DNA from: Prolixibacteraceae bacterium
GTDB taxonomy: Bacteria > Bacteroidota > Bacteroidia > Bacteroidales > Prolixibacteraceae
DNA: 14,891 nucleotides
Direction: 5' to 3'
Assembly (NCBI GenBank): GCA_027858145.1
Contig: JAQIDF010000228.1
Location: 1 to 14,891 of the forward strand
Under the pieces are notes generated by a model. The model saw nothing but the letters and a program-made list of their open reading frames with translations, did not search any database and was not told the origin of the DNA. Both the position numbers and the translations under genes were made by a program. This document shows, in pieces, positions 8,776 to 14,891 of this stretch (position 1 is the first letter of the stretch; every line of letters starts with the position of its first letter).

Positions 8776-10410
8776 ATGAACTATTATAAAATTCATTTAT
8801 TAACACTTGCACTTATCCTCATAGTTCCTTTTCACAGCAATGGTCAATTATTTGAAGCAGAAGATGCTACACTCTCAAATGGCGCGACTGTTGCCAACAG
8901 TAGTGCAGCATCAGGTGGAAAATACGTGAAACTGGGAGAAGGAAACCTGGAAATGAACATTACACTTGAAGAGGCCGCCACTTACAACATTTCAATTCAA
9001 GTTGCTGCTCCATATGGTGAGAAAACCAATTTATTTGAAATAGATGGGAACAGCATTGAATTTAAACTGGAAGACAATTCGAGCTACATTAAAAAAGAAG
9101 CGGTAAGCAACTTAAAACTTGAAGCCGGCGAACACACCATAAAAGTTATAAAATCGTGGGGATGGATACACATTGATTATTTTGAATTTGAAGCTATTGA
9201 TGCTACTCAGCGTTTCAATGTGGCCGATAGCCTGGTCACTCCCAACGCCACACCACAAGCACAAAAAATGTATCAATTTTTACTTGACAATTATGGAAAA
9301 AAGATCATTTCAGGCGTAATGACACTGAACAGCATGGACGAAGTAAATTGGCTGCAATCAAAAACAGGCAAAAAGCCGGCACTTGTTGGACTCGATCTCA
9401 TGCACCTCGGCCGCGGTTACAATTGGTACAATGAAAACGAACCCATTAACGATGCCCGTAATTACTATAACCAGAACGGCATACCTGCGATTGCATGGCA
9501 CTGGCGCGACCCATCAAGAGAAACAGAATCGTTTTATACCGATGAAACCGATTTTGATATAACCAAAATAAACGACCCTGAATCGAATGAATACAAAGCA
9601 ATGATTGAAGACATCGACTACATTGCCGGATTTCTAAAACAATTACAGGAGGACAGTGTAGCAGTATTATGGAGGCCATTACACGAAGCTGCCGGCGGTT
9701 GGTTCTGGTGGGGTGCAAATGGCCCTGAGGCTTGCAAAAAATTATATCACACCATGTTTGAACGACTGGTCCACCACCACGACATAAGAAACCTAATATG
9801 GATTTGGACTCGACAGCCCGATGACGAAGAATGGTATCCCGGTCATGAATACGTTGATATTATCGGACGAGATATTTATGCAGATGGGGATCATTCATCT
9901 CAAGTCATTGAATTTAACTCAATCAACAACCTCTACAATGGCGAAAAACTTATAACCCTTAGCGAATGTGGATCATTTCCGGATCCCGATAATCTTGTTA
10001 AAGACGGTGCTGCATGGTCGTTTTTCATGCCCTGGTATGGCGATTTTGTAAGCGACAGCTATTATAATTCAGTTGAATTGTGGCAAAAAACCATGGATCA
10101 CGAATATGTTATTACGCTTGACGAAATGCCCGACCTTAGAAGTTATGGCGACACATCAACTAACAACACATCAACAGGTGTTGTTGAACTGTCCGACATA
10201 AAAGTTTATCCAACAATTGTATCGGGGCAACTTTATTTCAATAGCGAAAAGAGTATTGGCAAAATCAGTGTTTTCAATTCATCAGGCAGGTTAGTTGAAA
10301 TACATACGACTCATACTAACCATTTACAAATCAACATGACCGATTACCCACAAGGTATTTATTTTATTAAATCTGAAAACAACCGTGTTTATAGAATTAT
10401 AAAACAATAA
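8776..10410 (+). CDS. CBM35/6-like - GH26 - T9SS sorting domain enzyme (probable beta-mannanase)
   Basis: A 544-residue modular secreted enzyme. Residues 1-23 are a signal peptide ending before Gln24. Residues about 25-140 form a CBM35/CBM6-like beta-sandwich (opening FEAEDATL, closing with GEHTIKVIKSWGWIHIDYF). The GH26 barrel spans about 145-440, with WHWRDPS around His242, acid/base Glu304 in LWRPLHEAAGGWFWWG, and nucleophile Glu397 in ITLSECGSF. After a Ser/Thr/Asn-rich linker, residues about 470-544 are a type A T9SS sorting domain (IKVYPTI, SVFNSSGRLV, YPQGIYFI). The protein should therefore cross the outer membrane by T9SS and be released or anchored on the surface. It is co-transcribed with the lipoprotein GH26 10 bp upstream. 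The two share the GH26 motifs but differ in the spacing between catalytic glutamates (107 versus 93), so they are not a recent duplication. Confidence 0.94.
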   Translation: MNYYKIHLLTLALILIVPFHSNGQLFEAEDATLSNGATVANSSAASGGKYVKLGEGNLEMNITLEEAATYNISIQVAAPYGEKTNLFEIDGNSIEFKLEDNSSYIKKEAVSNLKLEAGEHTIKVIKSWGWIHIDYFEFEAIDATQRFNVADSLVTPNATPQAQKMYQFLLDNYGKKIISGVMTLNSMDEVNWLQSKTGKKPALVGLDLMHLGRGYNWYNENEPINDARNYYNQNGIPAIAWHWRDPSRETESFYTDETDFDITKINDPESNEYKAMIEDIDYIAGFLKQLQEDSVAVLWRPLHEAAGGWFWWGANGPEACKKLYHTMFERLVHHHDIRNLIWIWTRQPDDEEWYPGHEYVDIIGRDIYADGDHSSQVIEFNSINNLYNGEKLITLSECGSFPDPDNLVKDGAAWSFFMPWYGDFVSDSYYNSVELWQKTMDHEYVITLDEMPDLRSYGDTSTNNTSTGVVELSDIKVYPTIVSGQLYFNSEKSIGKISVFNSSGRLVEIHTTHTNHLQINMTDYPQGIYFIKSENNRVYRIIKQ

Positions 10411-10422
10411 ACATCTAAAATT

Positions 10423-10469
10423 AAAGCGGCAGTTTACAGGTTTCAAAACTGTTCACTGCCGCTTTTTTG
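10423..10469. terminator. Strong hairpin terminator between convergent GH26 and GH16 operons
   Basis: An 11 bp perfect stem, AAAGCGGCAGT (10423-10433) with ACTGCCGCTTT (10455-10465), is followed on the plus strand by a run of T within CTTTTTTGTG: a classical intrinsic terminator for the GH26 operon ending at 10410. The 21-nt loop holds a nested 4 bp stem (ACAG/CTGT). Read on the minus strand, the stem is followed by a TTTAATTTTA tract, so it could also end the GH16 transcript, whose stop is at 10502. Confidence 0.85.
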
Positions 10470-10501
10470 TGGATGTATAAGTATTTTGGGCTATTAATTT
10501 A

Positions 10502-12793
10502 TTACTTGATAATTAGTTTTTGATAATCCATAAATTGATTATTCTTTTCAATATAAAGGTAAAACATACCGGACGATAAGCTTCTGATATCAATTTCTTC
10601 GTTATTTCCTGTAAGCTCACCTCTCTTTACTGCTATTCCAGACGTATTTAAAAGCTGCCATGAGGCATTTTGCCACCCGGGTGTTTCAATAAAAAAATAG
10701 TTGTTTGCCGGGTTTGGATATACTTTTACATTCTCAAATTTGTTAAATGTCGATACACCAACACCACTTTGTGCCTCGTTGAACCAAATATCAGAAATAG
10801 AAAAATCACTGGCTCCAGAATCGCCCCCCCGCTCGTTAATCCATACACGTAACGATGTTACACGCGACAACATAAAACTTCCGGCATTTCCTTTGTTTCC
10901 AAAAGTATAGCTAAACTCCGAATCAGTGGCTACTGATGAGAAATCATCTATAAGAAACACATCATTTGGGTTGTAGTTTCCTTTTTCATCAACCAAAGCA
11001 ACTTTTAACTGCCCGGGGAAATCACCATCCAGTTTGAAATCAATCACCATTTCTGAATTAAAATGTAAATCAACAGGTTGTTCAAAAATATATTCAACAA
11101 AATTACTATCAGGCATTTCTACCGAAACAGTCTTGATATTCACTTCACCATCGCTGGCGGCAAGGGTTGCCATTTGCTGAAAAGGGGCAGGAACATTCCA
11201 GCCGGTACTTAATGACAAAATCCATGGCGACTCACCGGGCATAATACTCTCAGCAAAAAAACCTTCGGGCGCCAGCTCAATATCGCCCAAAATAAAGGTT
11301 CCGCTACCCGGATTTCCGAAATATCCGTAATTCACATAAACCCTGATTTCGACAATGCGATCCATTTTCCAAATTGAAGTGCTCCCCGCAAAATCGTAGC
11401 CATACCAGTGCAAATGACTGTAAGCCTCAACGTCATTTATTTTAAATAAATCGGAAGTATTCACTTTTCCGTTCTCATCAATAAAATCTACTCTCAGAAC
11501 ATCAGGAGCCCTGTCGGTATATGTCTTAACCGGTAGAACAACCGATGTTACTTCGCTGAAATCACCAACAAAAGACAAAGGATAAGAAATATATGGATTC
11601 TCCAACGGCTCGTCAATCGAAAAATCAACTTTGGTATGTTGTCCGTCAACAGATAGCGAAAAGGAATTGCCGGATTCCTGTTCAGGAACCACCCAGTTAG
11701 GGTTTCCATGCTGATTTAGCGAAGGTAAAACAAAAGGAAATGACTGTGGTTTAACCTGCATGTTGACCATCAATGGAGTTCCTTCCTTTTCTTCACATTC
11801 AGAAATCATTGTGCACTCTACAGTCCCGTTAGTACTCCCCCATTTCACCTTTATGCGGTGCGAATTAGGTTCTGTTAGAATTTCAGCATCCGAAGGCAAG
11901 TTCCAACTGTAATCAACTCCCTCGATTTGTGGCACCCAAAAATCGGCTTCTACATTCATATTTAGATTTTCTGGCCCCGACACCTCGAAATCGGGTAACG
12001 ATGACTGGAAAACCCTAACGTAATCGACTTCCATTACCGCTTCGGTAAGGTTTTCATCAATACCCTGTGCTCCGCCCCAATCGCCACCTATGGCAATATT
12101 CATTATTATAAAGAAAGGTTTATCAAAGGGCCATTCTTTATAGGTAAGATTAAGGTTCCTGAAGGAGTAATATTCTTCATCATCAACATACCATGTTATT
12201 TTATCCGGTGTCCATTCTATTGAGTAAACATGAAATTCGGTGTGCGCATCGCCTACATAAACACTTCCTCCTCGCTGTGTTCCGATTTTGTGGTTGTAGG
12301 CTTCAGTATGAATGGTTCCGTGCACAGTTCCAAGGTCATACCCCACATGCTCCATAATGTCGATTTCGCCGCTGTTGGGCCAACCACCATACGTTGAATT
12401 TTGGGGCATCATCCATATCGCCGGCCATGTACCTTTGCCTGTGGGCAGTTTTGCCTTTATTTCAAAACGGCCATACTTCCATGTAGCTTTTCCGGCCGTC
12501 ACCATCCGCGCTGATGTCCAAACACCCGTGGATGATTTTTTGGCATGAATTTTCAGTGTTCCGTTGCTTACATATGAATTTTCACGACTGCTGGTATAGT
12601 TTTGCAATTCGTTGTTTCCCCAACCACCGGCGCCGGTTTCGAAATTCCAGTTCGATGCCGCAGGTGAACCATCATAATCAAATTCATCGGTAAAAACACG
12701 ATACGTACATTCTTGTGCATTTAATGTAGAAAAAAAGCCACCGGCAACAAGAAATAACATCAGTACTCGTATTGAAATCTTTTTTATCATCAT
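10502..12793 (-). CDS. GH16 beta-glucanase (laminarinase-like) with PKD-like domain, duplicated C-terminal module and T9SS sorting domain
   Basis: A 763-residue modular secreted endo-glycanase. Residues 1-26 are a signal peptide. The GH16 beta-jelly-roll domain spans about 30-262; its active-site motif GEIDIMEHVG gives nucleophile Glu143, Asp145 and acid/base Glu148, the form with the extra Met seen in laminarinase/lichenase-type GH16. WPAIWMMP and the late MEVDYVRVFQ strand agree. Residues about 265-347 are a PKD/Ig-like domain. Two similar modules of about 155 residues follow (355-510 and 520-675), probably beta-sandwich binding domains. Residues about 688-763 are a type A T9SS sorting domain beginning VYPNPANNYF. 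Family knowledge points to cleavage of beta-1,3- or beta-1,3/1,4-glucans. It follows the GH5 gene by 28 bp on the same strand, so the two form one operon convergent with the GH26 pair. Confidence 0.94.
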   Translation of the reverse strand: MMIKKISIRVLMLFLVAGGFFSTLNAQECTYRVFTDEFDYDGSPAASNWNFETGAGGWGNNELQNYTSSRENSYVSNGTLKIHAKKSSTGVWTSARMVTAGKATWKYGRFEIKAKLPTGKGTWPAIWMMPQNSTYGGWPNSGEIDIMEHVGYDLGTVHGTIHTEAYNHKIGTQRGGSVYVGDAHTEFHVYSIEWTPDKITWYVDDEEYYSFRNLNLTYKEWPFDKPFFIIMNIAIGGDWGGAQGIDENLTEAVMEVDYVRVFQSSLPDFEVSGPENLNMNVEADFWVPQIEGVDYSWNLPSDAEILTEPNSHRIKVKWGSTNGTVECTMISECEEKEGTPLMVNMQVKPQSFPFVLPSLNQHGNPNWVVPEQESGNSFSLSVDGQHTKVDFSIDEPLENPYISYPLSFVGDFSEVTSVVLPVKTYTDRAPDVLRVDFIDENGKVNTSDLFKINDVEAYSHLHWYGYDFAGSTSIWKMDRIVEIRVYVNYGYFGNPGSGTFILGDIELAPEGFFAESIMPGESPWILSLSTGWNVPAPFQQMATLAASDGEVNIKTVSVEMPDSNFVEYIFEQPVDLHFNSEMVIDFKLDGDFPGQLKVALVDEKGNYNPNDVFLIDDFSSVATDSEFSYTFGNKGNAGSFMLSRVTSLRVWINERGGDSGASDFSISDIWFNEAQSGVGVSTFNKFENVKVYPNPANNYFFIETPGWQNASWQLLNTSGIAVKRGELTGNNEEIDIRSLSSGMFYLYIEKNNQFMDYQKLIIK
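10769..11731 (-). repeat. Tandem duplication of a ~155-residue module inside the GH16 protein
   Basis: Residues about 355-510 and 520-675 of the GH16 protein align along their length. Matching landmarks are LRVDFIDENGKVNTSDLFKI versus LKVALVDEKGNYNPNDVFLI, then IVEIRVYVNYG versus VTSLRVWINERG, and GTFILGDIELAP versus SDFSISDIWFNE. The copies are well diverged, so the duplication is old. The pattern of a sugar-side strand with an aspartate-rich turn resembles galactose-binding-like (CBM4/9/11-type) beta-sandwiches, but I cannot assign a named family by eye. Confidence 0.7.
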
Positions 12794-12821
12794 GGGTAAT
12801 CACTATAGTTAATACGATTAA

Positions 12822-14891
12822 TTAATGAACCATTACTTTTTGGGTCAGAATATGTGAGTTACAACGGGCAATCATCACGTAGGCACCACTGTTTACTTCG
12901 GAAAAATTAATATTCATCACCGGCTCCCATTTCTTTGTTTTACGAAAAGCCAATTGCCCCGCTGAATTATACAACAAATATTCAACGTGCCGGTTTGTTT
13001 CGCCTGGTATTTCGAGCCTCCCTTTTCTACCTCCCGGGAAAATATAAATACTTCCGCTTTCAATATCTGCACGTTTTACAGCAGAAGTACTTTCATCCAA
13101 TTCAAACCAGTTCAGGTTGAATTCAGACTCCAGTACCCACAAACGTATTTTTTGAGTGCCGGCATCAAGATTTACATAGGTAGTTTGGATTGTCCAGCTT
13201 TGCCAGCCGCCTGTGTTTTGAAAATGAATGGTATCTAATGAAACAAAACCATCGTCAGTTTCAACCTGAAATACCACCTTTGCATCATAACGCTCGGTGG
13301 CAACGCGGTAGTTAATTTTATAAACCGACGATTTGTCCACATTAACATTGTAAATCAGATAGTCGCCCGGATTGGCATATCCTGTATTTTTTCCTCCACC
13401 TGTATCCTGAGTGTTTTCAAGCTCAAGACCATTATTTACAAAAAAGTTTTCTGCCTGAATACGGCCCGGAATCTGTAAACTAACAGGAAGTAAATTTTCA
13501 ACAACAACGCTTTCAAACGTTTCGAGAAGTGTTTCTCCACTTTTTATTGTATTGCCCGAATAAGAAATAAAAGTTGGAATACCGTGACTAATTTTATCGG
13601 TTAAAAAAACATTTAATATCCGTTGATTACCAGTATCAACCTCAACACTTTCAATTGTCACATTTTCATTATTAGAAACAACTTGAAATTCGTTTTTTAT
13701 TATCGTTTGAGCGTCAACATTTTTATTCAGATAAACACGGATAGAATTGCCCGGATACGACACATCGGCTCCCAGGTAAGAAAAAGAGACATCATTTGCA
13801 GGTGCCGGATTAATCAAAGCAAAATAATTGAGGTTTACGCCACCGGCTTCAACCATCATTTTAATTTTGTGCCTTCCACCCGGAAAAATCACATTTTCAA
13901 CCATGTAGGTATCCCAGTTTTGCCATCCACCTGTAGAAGGTAAGTTTATCGTTTTTGTTAAATCACCTCCGTCAATCTTGAATTTCAGCTTTGAATTACC
14001 CGAATTTGAGGCATACCTGATTTTTAAACCATAAGCTGCAACACTATCAGCATGAAGTGTATACTGAAGCCATTCGCCATCTTCAGTCCATCCAACATTG
14101 TAGCCATTTCCAAGTCCATCAGAATCGCTGCATTCTTCAATATCAACCCCGTCGTTCCTATAAGACCAACCCTGATTCCAGTTAGTGTATTCCCCATTTT
14201 GGTCGAGATGATAATTTGCTGTATCATTATCGAAATAGGCATAATTATTTCGCCCCAAATCGTAGTTTGCAAAAGGAACAACTTCACCTGTATTATATAC
14301 TTGCCACGGTTTGGTTTCTGTTGTATGGGGCTGACGTATTTTTGCATCTACGACATCACGTTGTAAGATACAATTTTCAATTTTATGATTTTCGGCAAAT
14401 TGAAGAACAGCCTCAAAAGCTTCATCTTCGCTCAGTGCTGGCCCCTCGCCTTTCCAGTATTCAATTAAGCGGGTATAATCCTCGTTCACGTCAACACGAA
14501 GCGGATTATTAATGCCGGGCTTTTTAACCGGCCACCACGACCAGCCTATATTGTTCTGTTCGCACAATGAAATCAGGTTGGTAAACCATGTATTTGAATT
14601 TTCGCCGGTTTCGCCCAGCCAAATGGGGATGTTGTAAGTGTCGCGCAAATCCAGCACCCATCCTATTGATCCGGGCGTATTGTAATTCCAGTATTTGTGA
14701 AAACTGTAAACCATATTATCGTCCCAAGGAGGTGTTAATCCCGAAAAATCGTTGGCAAACCAGTTTCCCTCTATATAAATGATATGGTTTGTATCAACTT
14801 CGCGAATGGCTTCAGTTATCCTGTTGTACAACCTGCGAAGCGGGGCGTTATTAGCTTCCGAAAACTCCCAGTTGGTTTCGTTTATCAGGTC
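12822..14891 (-). CDS. GH5 glycoside hydrolase - CBM6 - Ig-like - CBM6 - T9SS sorting domain (N-terminal part beyond right edge)
   Basis: The frame is open to the right edge, giving 689 residues (numbered from base 14891). A start at 14831 would be an internal TTG and is not the real one. The first about 110 residues are the C-terminal half of a GH5 barrel: LINETNW with the predicted acid/base Glu5, HKYWN around His65, and nucleophile Glu94 in IWLGETGEN, then GWSWWPVKKPG. A CBM6 lies at about 205-365 (VGWTEDGEWLQYTL, STGGWQNWDTY). An Ig-like domain lies at about 369-468, and a second CBM6 at about 470-600 (GRIQAENFF, YANPGDYLIYNV, TGGWQSWTIQ). A degenerate T9SS sorting domain occupies about 613-689. 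GH5 covers cellulases, mannanases and other beta-glycanases; the subfamily cannot be fixed from this half. It is the upstream gene of the minus-strand operon with the GH16. Confidence 0.92.
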   Translation of the reverse strand, partial: DLINETNWEFSEANNAPLRRLYNRITEAIREVDTNHIIYIEGNWFANDFSGLTPPWDDNMVYSFHKYWNYNTPGSIGWVLDLRDTYNIPIWLGETGENSNTWFTNLISLCEQNNIGWSWWPVKKPGINNPLRVDVNEDYTRLIEYWKGEGPALSEDEAFEAVLQFAENHKIENCILQRDVVDAKIRQPHTTETKPWQVYNTGEVVPFANYDLGRNNYAYFDNDTANYHLDQNGEYTNWNQGWSYRNDGVDIEECSDSDGLGNGYNVGWTEDGEWLQYTLHADSVAAYGLKIRYASNSGNSKLKFKIDGGDLTKTINLPSTGGWQNWDTYMVENVIFPGGRHKIKMMVEAGGVNLNYFALINPAPANDVSFSYLGADVSYPGNSIRVYLNKNVDAQTIIKNEFQVVSNNENVTIESVEVDTGNQRILNVFLTDKISHGIPTFISYSGNTIKSGETLLETFESVVVENLLPVSLQIPGRIQAENFFVNNGLELENTQDTGGGKNTGYANPGDYLIYNVNVDKSSVYKINYRVATERYDAKVVFQVETDDGFVSLDTIHFQNTGGWQSWTIQTTYVNLDAGTQKIRLWVLESEFNLNWFELDESTSAVKRADIESGSIYIFPGGRKGRLEIPGETNRHVEYLLYNSAGQLAFRKTKKWEPVMNINFSEVNSGAYVMIARCNSHILTQKVMVH

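Noticed and set aside
7662..10410. The GH26 pair as a recent tandem gene duplication
   Set aside because: They share only the family motifs; domain content, catalytic spacing and export signals all differ.
14024..14366. Open frames of about 100 codons on both strands within the GH5 gene
   Set aside because: They overlap a region whose CBM6 translation has clear conserved motifs in another frame; they are shadow frames.
1..14891. CRISPR array, tRNA, rRNA, insertion sequence or phage genes
   Set aside because: I saw no regularly spaced repeats, no tRNA or rRNA signature and no transposase, integrase or phage-like protein on either strand.

Overview
The window comes from a Bacteroidota chromosome and is a polysaccharide utilisation locus (PUL) cut off at both ends. 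The phylum is shown by a SusC-type TonB-dependent transporter, a hybrid two-component system (HTCS), -7 boxes of the form TAnnTTTG, the lack of clear Shine-Dalgarno sites, and C-terminal type IX secretion (T9SS) sorting domains on three enzymes. T9SS cargo, AT-rich DNA and this gene mix fit a Marinilabiliales/Prolixibacteraceae-like or other environmental Bacteroidota better than a gut Bacteroides, but that placement is inference.

Layout, left to right. (1) 1-584, minus strand: the first 194 codons of a SusC-like outer-membrane transporter, running off the left edge. (2) 585-1210: an AT-rich divergent intergenic region with candidate promoters on both strands. (3) 1211-6127, plus strand: a cupin/AraC-family regulator and, 21 bp downstream, a complete HTCS sensor/regulator. 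(4) 6254-7468, plus: an RhlE-type DEAD-box RNA helicase, a general RNA-metabolism gene that interrupts the PUL, followed by a hairpin. (5) 7662-10410, plus: two GH26 glycosidases 10 bp apart, the first a lipoprotein and the second a CBM-GH26-T9SS protein, followed by a strong hairpin terminator. (6) 10502-14891, minus and convergent with (5): a GH5-CBM6-CBM6-T9SS enzyme (5' part outside the window) followed 28 bp downstream by a GH16 multidomain T9SS enzyme.

Inferred function: the GH5, GH16 and CBM-bearing GH26 enzymes are exported by T9SS and attack a beta-linked glycan outside the cell, the lipoprotein GH26 trims the products at a membrane surface, and the SusC pore imports oligosaccharides. 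The HTCS senses the products in the periplasm and activates the locus, with the AraC protein as a second regulatory layer. GH26 plus GH5 suggests beta-mannan, while GH16 suggests a beta-1,3- or mixed-linkage beta-glucan. The window alone does not settle the substrate. I found no CRISPR array, tRNA, rRNA, insertion sequence or phage gene. No wholly new system is evident; the most notable points are a tandemly duplicated module in the GH16 protein, divergent T9SS tails, and the split PUL layout.
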